Source: Clostridium sp.
Lineage (GTDB): Bacteria > Bacillota > Clostridia > Peptostreptococcales > Peptostreptococcaceae
Length of the DNA stretch: 64,000 bases
Direction of reading: 5' to 3'
Assembly (NCBI GenBank): GCA_022782605.1
Contig: JALFMW010000392.1
Coordinates: 101,328 to 165,327, forward strand
Shown in pieces: positions 33,220-43,969 of the stretch; within the stretch, counting starts at the first letter, position 1, and each line of letters starts with the position of its first letter. Under the pieces are notes generated by a model. It was not told where the DNA came from. It did not search any database and worked only from the letters and a program-made list of their open reading frames with translations. The translations under genes and the position numbers were made by a program.

Positions 33220-33900
33220 TCACCCTCTAACAGACACTTTTACACTTTTAGCTTCTTCTAAATATAATCTAAAGTGTGTAGAATCTATGATTTTTTTAAC
33301 ATGAGGTATATCTTGTGAAGTAGCACCATCTATTACAGATATAAAAACATTTCCGTCTGTTCCTTGTATTGTATGGGTTATATCAACATAATATCGTTCC
33401 CCTTCTAATGTGAATTGACTAGCGTCTATAGCAGTAGAATATCTAAAGGTAGAAATAGTTTGGTTATGTGTTATATCAGAATCATCTAATAGTCCTATAG
33501 GTTCTCTAATATTTACATTAACAGGAGGTAAGTGTAATATATTCCCTTGGCTATCTGTTAATACTATTTGCATTTTTGTAGTTCCTATATAATTTACATA
33601 AGGAACAGTAAATCTAAACTCTATACTATTATCTGAATTTATATTAACACTTTCTACACTTATCGGAACTTCTTCTGGAACTTTTATCAACATTTTAGCA
33701 CTCACTCCTGTCAATGGTATAGCTTGATTTTCTATAGTTACACTTCCATCTATTTGTTCTGTTGTTTCAAAATTTAGGGACTGTATATAAAAGTATATAT
33801 TAAGAGCGTCTTCTTTATAGAAGTTCAATTCGCTACTTAAAGTAGCTTCGTCATCAGAAATATACATTTTAACTATTTTTTTAAATATTTGATTTGCCAA
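33220..33900 (-). CDS. BppU-like baseplate protein, copy 1
   Basis: The start is moved to the TTG at 33900, behind AAGGGGTGAT, rather than the GTG at 33912. The result, MANQIFKKIVKMYISDDEA, then lines up with the paralogue at 32502-33212 and removes the overlap with the fibre gene. The 226 residues hold an Ig-like domain (TMLIKVPEE-like ...VPYVNYIGTTKMQIVLTDSQ, VNVNIREPIGLL) and a second one (HTIQGTDGNVFISVIDG). Both copies share 'DGN(I/V)F(V/I)SV'. The role is inferred as adaptor between fibre and baseplate. Confidence 0.65.
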   Translation of the reverse strand: MANQIFKKIVKMYISDDEATLSSELNFYKEDALNIYFYIQSLNFETTEQIDGSVTIENQAIPLTGVSAKMLIKVPEEVPISVESVNINSDNSIEFRFTVPYVNYIGTTKMQIVLTDSQGNILHLPPVNVNIREPIGLLDDSDITHNQTISTFRYSTAIDASQFTLEGERYYVDITHTIQGTDGNVFISVIDGATSQDIPHVKKIIDSTHFRLYLEEAKSVKVSVRG

Positions 33901-33908
33901 TTTAATTA

Positions 33909-36900
33909 TCACCCCTTAGTATTTAGATTATTGGCTACAATAACATCGTTAAAATTGGAAGTGGTATTGACTGTGACATAGGCAGCATTATTACTTATAT
34001 TACAACGCCAAACACGTTGAATTGCCCCCTCTATTACATATATATCATATCCTGTATACCACTCTAATTGACCATTATAAACTGAAGTATTCCCAATTAT
34101 GCTAGTTTGTTGCCCACCATATAAATATATACCATGTTTTCCACAATATCTTACAGAGTTTCCTATAATAGTTGTATCAACAGGAGTTATCCCTATTCCA
34201 TGAGAATAAGCCCATTCTATAAAGTTATTGCTAATATTACTAGAAGAAAGCCTGTTATGATAATTATGGTGCATTATAAATCTTCCTTCTTCAGTTCCAT
34301 TGAATTGACTAATATTTTTATATCTCTGCTTACCATTATATCTATTGCCTATAGCCGTAATGCTAGTGCCATTATTGTCCTCCTTACTGTCAATAATAAT
34401 AGCAGTTGCTACATTATAAAAACTACAATTTATAACACTTAAATTTTTATAATCAAGCCCATATATACAGTTATCAATATCATCGAAACTGCACCCATTT
34501 ATAGTTACATTTTTAGGCATAGAATTTTTTAAATAGGAATGACTTCCTATACAAGCTGTCCAAGTAGTTTTTACTCTTGTAAAAGTGCAATTGTTGAAAG
34601 TGATATTTTGACAACCAGTATTATCGAGAAGACATGTAAAAGGGTATAGTCCTCCTTCTCCTGCGTAATCTAATTGAAAAGCTTCAGTGAAGTAATCACC
34701 TTCCTTTATCTCCCTATAATTATAGTCACTAATAGTACATCTATCAAAAACGACAGTATCGCTTGAGTTAATTTCGACCAAATGCCAAGAATTATTGATA
34801 TTTTTGAAAGTACAACCTTCTATGTGAATATTTCGCCCATGAGCTGTAGCAAATAAACCACAAGCATTTGTAGCACCATTTCCGTCAAATGTTATCCCCG
34901 ACATATTAAAGTTTGTTACTCCTGTATATCCTCCTTCAGTTCCGTCTAAATGAGGTCTCATTGCTATGTAAGTACTAGAAGTTGGATTAACAGAAATTGT
35001 AACGTCTCCTATAGCAATTAAGTGTGTATTCGATACATATTCCAACACTTCGTTTTGTGCTAGTGGGTAAGTTCCTCCCAATACATAAATAGCACCCCCT
35101 TGTAACAAAGCAGACTTTAACTCTTGGGTATTTGTTACAATTTTTACAACGCTATCGTATATCCCTATTTCTCGTAAAGTCCAGCTTACATTGCCACTAC
35201 CATCAATTGTTTTTGTAGTATTACCTATTGTAATATTTCTTGCAGTTCCCCATTTGCTAGTAGTTATATTAGCCGAACCATCAAAAGAAGTTCCGTTAAT
35301 AGTCCTAGCAGTTTGTAGTTTTGTGGATGTTTTAGCATTACCACTACAAGCCAAAGCATTTGTTGCATCTCCACCTGCACTTGAGCTTCCTGCATAATTA
35401 TGTGTATGGTTTGTATTAGATTTGTTATCTAGTGTTGTTTGTAAATTACTTACATCTGAAATATTATGACTATGTGAGCTATTTGCTTTACCATCTAAAG
35501 CACTTTTAACAACTTTATTTTGAATAGCATTAGTTGAAGTAGTGCTTAATGAAGAATCAACCTTTGGAATAGTTGGTTTATTCTTTATATAAGCATCGCT
35601 TGTTGTATTAGTTACATTCCAGTCTGATTGAACATTTTTCTCTGCATTTGAAGGAGCATGAGCTGATTGAGAATGAGTATATGCAGTATCATAATTAGCT
35701 TTTAATTCGTTTGTTAAATCATTTGTAACAGTTGGTATTGTTGGCAAATTATTTAGTTTGGTATAATCATGTGTATGTCCAGTATTGGACTTGCCATCTA
35801 GTGTTGTTTGTAAATTAGTAATATTACTAATTGAATGGGTATGCGAACTATTTGCTTTACCATCCAATGCCGTTTTAACAACTTTATTTTGAACAGGATT
35901 GGTGCTTGTTGAACTTAAAGCACTATCTATAGTGGGCATTGTTGGTATTGTTGGTTTATCACTTAAATCTTTGTAACTATGCGTATGTGATTTATTAGCT
36001 TTATTATTTAATGCATTTGTTACAACCTTGTTTTGAATTGCATTTGTAGAAGTTGAACTTAAAGCACTATCCACAACAGGAATTGTAGGTGGATTGTTTA
36101 ATTCACTATAATCATGAGTATGTCCTGTATTTGACTTTCCATCTAAAGCAGTTTGTAGATTTGTTACATTGTTTATGGTATGTGTGTGTGAACTTGCTGA
36201 CGCTCCTATTTCATCTAAACTCCATGAAACATTTGCACTACCATCAAAAGTTTTCCCTGTTTTCCCTATAGTTAAAGTCCTACTAGTAGCTAATTTATTT
36301 GCAGTTAATGCATTATCTACTTTTCCTCCATCTTTACTTTTTACAGTGGCTACTGGAGTGGTTGATTCTTTTGTGCTTGAATTAAATAATGTTATCCCAG
36401 TAGTCTTTGTTTTAATAGAACTTTCTGATATAACTTCAAACATTAGTCTACTATACCTAATAGTTTGATTTGCATATAAAGTCCAAGTCATATTATTTAT
36501 ATTTACTATGAAATTATCTGTTGAAAATCCATACCTATTAAACCATACTAGAGTTTTACAGCTTATATTTGTATTATCTGACCTAATTTGTAATTGTAAT
36601 ATCCCACTATGATAATTTCCATAAGTAGAAGTTACTACAAAAGTAATATTAGTATCTCCATATCCACTCATTGTTTCAGATGCCACTTTATACCAGCCAT
36701 TACTATTTTCTACGTCTGACCCAACCATGCAATACTTTCTAACAGATGTATTAATAGTTATATCTGAAGTTCCATCGAAATTGGCTGACCCACTAGCGTC
36801 TCCATTCAAAGATATTTTTCTACTAGTTGCTAATTTAATAGCACTTGAAGCCGAACCTCCTGATGATGGACTTCCTGCATAATTGTGAGTATGTGAACTA

Positions 36901-39900
36901 TTAGCTTTATTATTTAAAGCATTTGTCACTACCTTATTCTGAATTGCATTAGTTGAGGTAGTACTTAAAGCAGAATCTACTGTAGGTATTGTTGGTGGAT
37001 TTTCTAGTTCACTATAATCATGTTTATGTCCTTTATCTGACTTACTATTTAGGCTATTTTGTAAGTTGGTAATATCATTTATAGAATGGGTGTGTGAACT
37101 ATTTGCTTTTTTATTTAATGCACTAGTAACTACTTTATTTTGAATAGCATTAGTACTTGTTGTACTTAAAGTAGAATCTACTGTAGGTATAGTAGGAGTA
37201 TCTAATAAATCATTATAACTATGTCTATGACCACTACTTGCTTTACCATCTAAAGTATTTTGTAAGTTAGTTATATCTGCAATGGCGTGATTATGAGAAG
37301 TATTAGCTTTCTTATTTAATTCAGTGTTTAATTGAGTACTAGTAATAAATCCACTATCGTTAGTGATTTGAGAAGTTTTAGTAGGTATTGTTGGAGGATT
37401 TGTCAGTTCACTATAGTTATGAGTATGAGAAGTATTAGCTTTCTTATTTAATGCAGTAGTTATTACTTTATTTTGTACACTATTAGTACTTGTTGTGCTT
37501 AAAGCTGTATCAATTGTAGGAGCATTTTCTAGTTCACTATAATCATGTCTATGTCCTTTATCTGATTTATTATTTAATGTACTTTGTAGATTGGCTATAT
37601 TATCTATTGTATGATTGTGGCTTGAATTAGCCTTGTTATTTAAAGCGTTTGTTACAACTTTATTTTGAATAGCATTAATACTTGTTGTACTTAAAGTGCT
37701 ATCAACTATAGGAATTGTTGGTGGATTACTTAAATCATTGTAGTCTCCACTAAAATCAGATTTATTATTCCATTCGTTCACTTTATCAACAGTTATACCG
37801 TCTAACACATTTTTATTATTGTGATTGTGAATACTAGGTTTATTTTTAATAAATGCATCACTTGTTGTATCAGTTACATTCCAATCTGATTGAACATTTT
37901 TCTCTGCATTTGAAGGAGCATGAGCTGATTGAGAATGAATATAGGCAGTGTCATAATTAGATTTTAATGCATTAGTTAAATCATTTGTGACAGTTGGTAT
38001 TATAGGGGTATCACTTAAGTCATTATAGCTATGAGTATGTCCTACATTGGACTTACCGTCTAATGCACTTTTTACAACCTTATTTTGTATAGGGTTTGTT
38101 GAAGTAGAACTTAAAGCACTATCTATAGTGGGCATTGTTGGTATTGTTGGTGTATCAGTTAATTCGCTATAACTATGCTTGTGTCCAGTATTAGACTTTT
38201 TATCTAAAGCACTTTTTACAACTTTATTTTGTATTGCATTAGTAGAAGTTGAGCTTAAAACACTATCTACTACTGGTATTGTTGGTTTGTTATCCAAGTC
38301 TTTATAGTCTCCACTAAAGGTTGATTTATTATTCCATTCTTCTACTTTATCTGAAGTAACAGAATCTAATACAGTTTTATTATTATGAGAATGTAAATCT
38401 GATTTATTAGCTTTAGTACTTAATAAATTATCAGTTTGAGTTTTAGTATAAACATCTGAACTATTAGCCTTATTATTCAAAGCATTGGTAACAACTTTAT
38501 TCTGAATAGCATTAGTTGAGGTTGAACTTAAAGCACTATCTATAGTAGGTTTATCACTCAAATCTTTATAGCTATGAGTGTGACCAACATTAGATTTTCC
38601 ATCCAAAGAGGTTTGTAAATTGGTAATATTACTAATTGAATGAGTGTGTAAACTATTTGCTTTATTATTTATACTAGCTTTTATTGCAGTATCATCATAG
38701 TTATCTACTCCTGCTAATCTTTCTATCTCACTATCAGAAACTAAACTATATCCTTCAATCTTATCTACTTTAGTATTTAGTTCATCTTTAGTAGCATATC
38801 CACTTAAATCTACTTCTTCTCCACTTAGTTGTGCATTTGCTATCTCATTTTTAACATAATTCTCTGTAGCTAATCCTTCTATACTAGGTATAGTAGGTTT
38901 ATCACTCAAATCTTTATAGCTATGAGTATGGTTTATATTAGATTTACCATCTAATGTTGTTTGTAAATTAGTAATATTACTAATTGAATGATTATGTGAG
39001 CTATTTGCTTTTCCATCCAAAGCATTCTTAACAACTTTGTTTTGAATAGCATTGGTTGAAGTTGAGCTTAAAGCACTATCTATAATAGGTTTATCACTCA
39101 AATCTTTATAGCTATGAATATGCCCTATATCTGATTTATTATCTAGTGTTGTTTGTAAATTAGTTATATCTGAAATATTATGAGTATGTGAACTATTTGC
39201 TTTGCCATTTAACGCATTAGCAACAACTTTATTTTGTATAGCATTAGTTGAAGTAGTACTTAATGAAGAGTCTACTGTAGGTATGGTTGGTTTATCACTC
39301 AAATCTTTATAACTATGATTATGTGAGCTATTAGCTTTTCCATCCAAAGCACTCTTAACAACTTTGTTTTGAATAGCATTGGTTGAAGTTGAGCTTAAAG
39401 CACTATCAACTATAGGAATTGTTGGTGGATTACTTAAATCATTGTAGTCTCCACTAAAATCAGATTTATTATCCCAAGAATTAATTTTAGCTCTTGTTAT
39501 ACTATCAAGAACTTCTTTATTATTATGAGAATGTAACTCTGTTTTATCAGCTTTTGATTTAAGTGTATTTTTAATATCACTATCATCATAATTGTCTACA
39601 TTAGCCAGTCTTTGTATTTCTGTATCAGATATCAAAGAGTAGCCATTTTTCTTGTCAACTTTTTTATTTAATTGAGTATCAACATAGTTTTTATTAACAT
39701 CTACTGTAGGTATTGTTGGTGGATTTTCTAGGTCTTCATATTTACCAGAAAAGTTACTTTTATTATCCCAACTTGATATTTTATCTTGAGTTATACCATC
39801 TAATATATTTTTGTTACTATGTTCATGTAACTCTGTTTTATCAGCTTTATTATTTAATTCGTCCTTGGTAACATATCCAGACAAATCAATTTCTCCCCCA

Positions 39901-41558
39901 CTTAATTGGGCTTCAGCAATTTTAGTATCTACATATATTTCAGTCGCCAATCCCTCTATAGAAGGAATCGTTGGAGTGTTGCTAATCTCACTATAATCAT
40001 GTCTATGTCCTTTATCTGATTTATTATTTAATTTGTTTCTTAATTCAGTATCATCATAATTATCTAAACCAGATAATCTTGTAATTTCACTATCTGCTAT
40101 TAAAGAATATCCATCAACTTTATCAACTTTATTATTTAAACTATTTTTAATAGTAGTATCATCATAGTTGGTAAGTTTAGATAATCTAGTTATTTCATTA
40201 TCTGCAATTAGACTATAACCTTTTTTCTTATCTACTTTATTATTTAATTCATCTTTTGTAGCATAATTAGTTAAGTCAATATTTTGTCCATTTTTTATTT
40301 CATCTAATATGTTTTGTAATTTAGTTATTTCATTTATATTATGAGTATGGCTAATATTAGCTTTATTATTTAAATCATTTCTAATACTACTATCATCATA
40401 ATTATCTAAACCAGATAATCTTGTAATTTCTATGTCTGATACAAGAGAATAACCATTTATCTTATCTACTTTAGTATCTAAATCATTTTTTGTAGCATAA
40501 CCACTTAAATCTACTTCTCCTTGTGATAATTGAGCGTTGGCTATTTCATTCTTTACATAGTCTTCGGTTGCTAGTCCTTCTATACTAGGAATTACTGGAG
40601 GATTAGTAATTTCACTATAATCATGTCTATGTCCTTTATCTGATTTATTATTTAATTTGTTTCTTAATTCAGTATCGTCATAATTATCTACTTTGCTTAA
40701 TCTAATGATTTCACTATCAGAAATTAGAGAATGTCCTTCTAGTTTGTCCACCTTATTATTTAACTCTTCCTTTGTAGCCAATCCCTCTATACTAGGAATC
40801 TCTGGAGTATTGGTGATATCATTATAACTATGTGTATGTCCTAAGTCTGATTTATTATTTAGTGTTGTTTGTAAATTATCTACATCTGCTATAGTATGTG
40901 TGTGTATTTTGTCTGCTTTTACACTTAACTCCTCTTTAGTAGCGTAACCACTTAAATCTACTTCTCCACTACTTAACTGTGCGTTTGCTATCTCATTTTT
41001 AACATAGTTTTCTGTAGCCAATCCCTCTATTGAAGGTATTGTTGGTTTATCACTTAATTCTTTATAACTATGAGTATGTCCTAAGTCTGATTTATTATTT
41101 AATTCATTTTTAATTTCTGTATCATCATAGTTGTCTATAGAAGATAATCTATTTATTTCACTATCGGAAACTAAACTATATCCTAATTTTTTATCTACTT
41201 TAGCGTTTAAATCTTCTTTAGTTGCGAAATTGCTAGTGTCTATTTCTCCTCCACTAAGTTGAGCATTTGCTATTGCAGTATCTACATAATCTTCTGTTGC
41301 TAATCCTTCTATACTAGGTATCTCTGGAGCATTGGTGATATCATTATAATCATGTGTATGCTCCCTATCAGCCTTTGTTTCTAACTCTTCTTTAGTTGCA
41401 TATTTTTCCGTATCAATATTTGTTCCATTCTTTTTTATATCGTCTATAGTTGACTGTAAATCACTACCATCTTCCATCTCGATATCTTTTGCGTCAGCGA
41501 TTTTAAAATCAGCATCATTTTTTTGTTTTAGTTTTGCAATAATTTCAACTTTAGCCAT
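33909..41558 (-). CDS. 2549-aa tail fibre with beta-helix tip
   Basis: The N-terminal 40 residues (MAKVEIIAKLKQKNDADFK) are shared with the LLLENGG fibre and are the likely anchor. Residues about 50-2000 are tens of repeats of two kinds: 'GLATxDYVxxxIANAQLS..VDLSGYATKxELNxKVDK' and 'VDSALSSTSTNAIQNKVVxxALxxKANSSHTHSYxDLSDKPTI'. Both are typical trimeric fibre repeats. A different domain interrupts them (VRKYCMVGSDVENSNGWYK, about 1490-1620). The last 400 residues form a right-handed beta-helix (HLDGTEGGYTGVTNFNMSG, FKNINNSWHLVEIN) whose closest relative in this window is the spike at 45957-48116. The repeats give long arrays at DNA level as well. Confidence 0.8.
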   Translation of the reverse strand: MAKVEIIAKLKQKNDADFKIADAKDIEMEDGSDLQSTIDDIKKNGTNIDTEKYATKEELETKADREHTHDYNDITNAPEIPSIEGLATEDYVDTAIANAQLSGGEIDTSNFATKEDLNAKVDKKLGYSLVSDSEINRLSSIDNYDDTEIKNELNNKSDLGHTHSYKELSDKPTIPSIEGLATENYVKNEIANAQLSSGEVDLSGYATKEELSVKADKIHTHTIADVDNLQTTLNNKSDLGHTHSYNDITNTPEIPSIEGLATKEELNNKVDKLEGHSLISDSEIIRLSKVDNYDDTELRNKLNNKSDKGHRHDYSEITNPPVIPSIEGLATEDYVKNEIANAQLSQGEVDLSGYATKNDLDTKVDKINGYSLVSDIEITRLSGLDNYDDSSIRNDLNNKANISHTHNINEITKLQNILDEIKNGQNIDLTNYATKDELNNKVDKKKGYSLIADNEITRLSKLTNYDDTTIKNSLNNKVDKVDGYSLIADSEITRLSGLDNYDDTELRNKLNNKSDKGHRHDYSEISNTPTIPSIEGLATEIYVDTKIAEAQLSGGEIDLSGYVTKDELNNKADKTELHEHSNKNILDGITQDKISSWDNKSNFSGKYEDLENPPTIPTVDVNKNYVDTQLNKKVDKKNGYSLISDTEIQRLANVDNYDDSDIKNTLKSKADKTELHSHNNKEVLDSITRAKINSWDNKSDFSGDYNDLSNPPTIPIVDSALSSTSTNAIQNKVVKSALDGKANSSHNHSYKDLSDKPTIPTVDSSLSTTSTNAIQNKVVANALNGKANSSHTHNISDITNLQTTLDNKSDIGHIHSYKDLSDKPIIDSALSSTSTNAIQNKVVKNALDGKANSSHNHSISNITNLQTTLDGKSNINHTHSYKDLSDKPTIPSIEGLATENYVKNEIANAQLSGEEVDLSGYATKDELNTKVDKIEGYSLVSDSEIERLAGVDNYDDTAIKASINNKANSLHTHSISNITNLQTSLDGKSNVGHTHSYKDLSDKPTIDSALSSTSTNAIQNKVVTNALNNKANSSDVYTKTQTDNLLSTKANKSDLHSHNNKTVLDSVTSDKVEEWNNKSTFSGDYKDLDNKPTIPVVDSVLSSTSTNAIQNKVVKSALDKKSNTGHKHSYSELTDTPTIPTMPTIDSALSSTSTNPIQNKVVKSALDGKSNVGHTHSYNDLSDTPIIPTVTNDLTNALKSNYDTAYIHSQSAHAPSNAEKNVQSDWNVTDTTSDAFIKNKPSIHNHNNKNVLDGITVDKVNEWNNKSDFSGDYNDLSNPPTIPIVDSTLSTTSINAIQNKVVTNALNNKANSSHNHTIDNIANLQSTLNNKSDKGHRHDYSELENAPTIDTALSTTSTNSVQNKVITTALNKKANTSHTHNYSELTNPPTIPTKTSQITNDSGFITSTQLNTELNKKANTSHNHAIADITNLQNTLDGKASSGHRHSYNDLLDTPTIPTVDSTLSTTSTNAIQNKVVTSALNKKANSSHTHSINDITNLQNSLNSKSDKGHKHDYSELENPPTIPTVDSALSTTSTNAIQNKVVTNALNNKANSSHTHNYAGSPSSGGSASSAIKLATSRKISLNGDASGSANFDGTSDITINTSVRKYCMVGSDVENSNGWYKVASETMSGYGDTNITFVVTSTYGNYHSGILQLQIRSDNTNISCKTLVWFNRYGFSTDNFIVNINNMTWTLYANQTIRYSRLMFEVISESSIKTKTTGITLFNSSTKESTTPVATVKSKDGGKVDNALTANKLATSRTLTIGKTGKTFDGSANVSWSLDEIGASASSHTHTINNVTNLQTALDGKSNTGHTHDYSELNNPPTIPVVDSALSSTSTNAIQNKVVTNALNNKANKSHTHSYKDLSDKPTIPTMPTIDSALSSTSTNPVQNKVVKTALDGKANSSHTHSISNITNLQTTLDGKSNTGHTHDYTKLNNLPTIPTVTNDLTNELKANYDTAYTHSQSAHAPSNAEKNVQSDWNVTNTTSDAYIKNKPTIPKVDSSLSTTSTNAIQNKVVKSALDGKANSSHSHNISDVSNLQTTLDNKSNTNHTHNYAGSSSAGGDATNALACSGNAKTSTKLQTARTINGTSFDGSANITTSKWGTARNITIGNTTKTIDGSGNVSWTLREIGIYDSVVKIVTNTQELKSALLQGGAIYVLGGTYPLAQNEVLEYVSNTHLIAIGDVTISVNPTSSTYIAMRPHLDGTEGGYTGVTNFNMSGITFDGNGATNACGLFATAHGRNIHIEGCTFKNINNSWHLVEINSSDTVVFDRCTISDYNYREIKEGDYFTEAFQLDYAGEGGLYPFTCLLDNTGCQNITFNNCTFTRVKTTWTACIGSHSYLKNSMPKNVTINGCSFDDIDNCIYGLDYKNLSVINCSFYNVATAIIIDSKEDNNGTSITAIGNRYNGKQRYKNISQFNGTEEGRFIMHHNYHNRLSSSNISNNFIEWAYSHGIGITPVDTTIIGNSVRYCGKHGIYLYGGQQTSIIGNTSVYNGQLEWYTGYDIYVIEGAIQRVWRCNISNNAAYVTVNTTSNFNDVIVANNLNTKG

Positions 41559-41576
41559 TTTTAAAAATTTCCCTCC

Positions 41577-42722
41577 CTAATTTACTGTAACTGTTGTGTT
41601 TCCTAGATTGGAAGTGCCTGACTTGTATATTTGATATTGTTCGGTATAGTTATAATCATTTGTGTAATTTATAGTTGCTACTAAATCGAAACCTCCTTCA
41701 AATCCTCCTACATAGAATTTAGGTGTTCCAAAATTAGAAGGTATCGCAAAATATATGTATTGTCCAGCCCCACAGTTTACTGTAAAATTTCCATTTTTAC
41801 TATTTGTCAATGTTTTTGATAGTGATTTTATAAAACTACTATCATAAACTATAGGTTCTGCTTTAGAACCAAAATATTTTCCATTATAAAATTTTATATC
41901 TACATTTTTGCTAACATTAGTTTTACCATCAGAAGCTTTTAAAGTGAAGCTTGTGTCTGACGAATATGCACCATTTATAGAATAGGTTTTTATATTATTA
42001 TCTAAACTTATCCCATTAAAAGATTGAGAAACAGGAGTTTTACTATAAGACCAATTAGCTACTAAATTAGTTACAACCTCTCCTCTTTCTGCTATAGATT
42101 TTGATAAACTTAGGTTAGTAATAGATATAGGTTTATATTTTAACTCTTCTATATCTAATATATTTTTACAAATTAAATTATACATAAAATTTAATTTAGA
42201 AGTCGCTATAATTTCATTAGATACCCAAGGTGTATAACCTAAATTTATAATATATGTGGTCTCTCCTACAGAAGAGTCTGTTCTTGCTTTATCTGTAACG
42301 TCTCTATCTGTTCTATACTCCCCATCCAGATTTCCTATAGGATTTCTAATCTCAAATTCAAAAGGAGGAGAGTGTAAAATTTCTGTAAGATTATCTTCTG
42401 AAACCTGTAATAATACTATTTGCATTTTATTAACTCCAATTTTATTAGTATGTTTCTCTAACAATTTAAATTCTATTCTATTATTTTTTATTATTGTTCC
42501 AGATATATAATCTATTTTATCTGCATCTTCTATTAACACTTTCGCAGTTATACTTCCATCTAAGGGTAGTATACCATCTATTATATTTTCACTTTCAATT
42601 CTACTAATTAAAGTATTTGATAAAGCAAAACTTAATGTTAAAGAATCTCCTCTATAAAGTTTTATTTTTTTACTAAGAGTAGCTTCATACTCATTTATCA
42701 TTATGTCTATATTACTTATCAT
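41577..42722 (-). CDS. BppU-type adaptor, paralogue of 24814-26055
   Basis: The protein is 381 residues. The BppU_N-like first 135 residues (MINEYEATLSKKIKLYRGDS and FEFEIRNPIGNLDGE) are followed by a short linker. A C-terminal 180-residue beta domain (ITNLSLSKSIAERGEVV, GFEGGFDLVATI) matches that of 24814-26055 almost block for block. It stands directly before the giant fibre, as its paralogue does before the LLLENGG fibre. GGAAGGGGAG supports the start. Confidence 0.75.
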   Translation of the reverse strand: MISNIDIMINEYEATLSKKIKLYRGDSLTLSFALSNTLISRIESENIIDGILPLDGSITAKVLIEDADKIDYISGTIIKNNRIEFKLLEKHTNKIGVNKMQIVLLQVSEDNLTEILHSPPFEFEIRNPIGNLDGEYRTDRDVTDKARTDSSVGETTYIINLGYTPWVSNEIIATSKLNFMYNLICKNILDIEELKYKPISITNLSLSKSIAERGEVVTNLVANWSYSKTPVSQSFNGISLDNNIKTYSINGAYSSDTSFTLKASDGKTNVSKNVDIKFYNGKYFGSKAEPIVYDSSFIKSLSKTLTNSKNGNFTVNCGAGQYIYFAIPSNFGTPKFYVGGFEGGFDLVATINYTNDYNYTEQYQIYKSGTSNLGNTTVTVN

Positions 42723-42767
42723 TTTTACTCTCCCCTTCCCTTCAAAGAATATGTATTAGGGGAATTT

Positions 42768-43205
42768 TTATATTTCCCCATATCTTTTCATTCTATCAAA
42801 TACATTTTGTACTTTTTCCTCTATGAATACCATTAAATTATCAAAAGTTTCTTGAAGTAAGTTTACTGTTTGTGGACTTAATTTTGCATATACATTTTCA
42901 GCTGTAGTTTGTAATACTTCTTTTCCTTCTTCTAAAGTTAATTTACCATCTTCAGTAGCTAATTTTAATTCCTTAACTAAATTTTCTTCTGTATAATGAA
43001 TAGAATCTTCTATTAATGCTTCTACTTTATCTAAGGTATTTTTTAATAATATTTCAGCCTTTTCATCTTCTATTTTAGAAGTTTGAATCTCTGCTTTATC
43101 CCCTAATCTTTTTAATAAAGAACATAAATATTTTGCTCCGACACCTATAGAAACGGTTGCAATCATTGTTAAAGCTGTTAATAAAGCTTGTTGAATTTCT
43201 TCCAT
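42768..43205 (-). CDS. LLH-family holin
   Basis: The protein is 145 residues. An N-terminal membrane helix (ALLTALTMIATVSIGVGAKYL) is followed by a long charged helical tail (KAEIQTSKIEDEKAEILLKN and on), which is the build of the LLH-type phage holins of Clostridium and Lactobacillus phages. Such holins time lysis by letting endolysin cross the membrane. The endolysin gene lies three genes upstream. AGAGAGGG supports the start. Confidence 0.75.
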   Translation of the reverse strand: MEEIQQALLTALTMIATVSIGVGAKYLCSLLKRLGDKAEIQTSKIEDEKAEILLKNTLDKVEALIEDSIHYTEENLVKELKLATEDGKLTLEEGKEVLQTTAENVYAKLSPQTVNLLQETFDNLMVFIEEKVQNVFDRMKRYGEI

Positions 43206-43230
43206 AAAAATCCCTCTCTTTCAAATTTTA

Positions 43231-43953
43231 TTAAGCTACAGTAACGTCAAAAGTTGTAGTAATAGAGTCATTTTCTGTAGGTACAACTGTAATAGTTGAA
43301 GTTCCTGTAGTTAATGTTCCTTGTAGTTCATACTCTGTAATTTCTTTAGTAGTTTCATCATCATACTCTCCATTAACTACTATATATTGTTTTAAATCTT
43401 CTAATGGAGTAGAAATAGTAATACTTACTTCTTCAGGAATATTTACCACTGCTTGTATAGAAGTTAATATAGGAGCAGTTGGTGGAACTTCTGGAGGAGT
43501 TTCTGGTGGAACAGTTGGATTTTCTAAAGCTTCTATTCTAGTTTGTAATTCTACAACTTTTTCATTTAGAGTTGCTATAGTACTTTCTAAAGCTTGTAGT
43601 TGTGCAACTTTTTCATTTAAAGTTACTACAGTACTCTCTAAAGCTTGTAACCCTGTAATTGTTTCATTTAAAGTTGTTATTGTATTTTCTAATTCAGTAA
43701 CCTTATTTATTTTATCTATTTGTTCTTGAGTTAAACCTTGTAACCCTGCTGTTTTCTCATCTAATTTTTCTGTTGTTACATAATCTACCAAAGCACCTTC
43801 TAATGCTTCTTGACTAACATATTGTTGTAGAACATTTACTAATTCTTCATTGGTAGGATATTCATTGTTAAATAGTTTCTCTAACAATGGTATTATTTCA
43901 TTAAAATGGTCTACTGTAATATTCATTGTTTTTGTATTAGTTGTAACAGCCAT
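43231..43953 (-). CDS. Coiled-coil and Ig-like tail protein
   Basis: The protein is 240 residues. Residues about 75-140 are a repeated coiled coil (TVVTLNEKVAQLQALESTI, ATLNEKVVELQTRIEAL). A Pro-rich hinge follows (PTVPPETPPEVPPTAP), then an Ig-like beta domain (SIQAVVNIPEEVSITISTP to TTTFDVTVA). This build of shaft, hinge and head suggests a small decoration or fibre protein. It sits in the adaptor-lysis cluster. AAAGGAAG supports the start. No family is recognised. Confidence 0.65.
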   Translation of the reverse strand: MAVTTNTKTMNITVDHFNEIIPLLEKLFNNEYPTNEELVNVLQQYVSQEALEGALVDYVTTEKLDEKTAGLQGLTQEQIDKINKVTELENTITTLNETITGLQALESTVVTLNEKVAQLQALESTIATLNEKVVELQTRIEALENPTVPPETPPEVPPTAPILTSIQAVVNIPEEVSITISTPLEDLKQYIVVNGEYDDETTKEITEYELQGTLTTGTSTITVVPTENDSITTTFDVTVA

Positions 43954-43969
43954 TTTTTTCTTCCTTTCT

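Noticed and set aside
33909..41558. Diversity-generating retroelement target in the repeat-rich fibre
   Set aside because: No reverse transcriptase, template repeat or A-specific variation was seen in the window.
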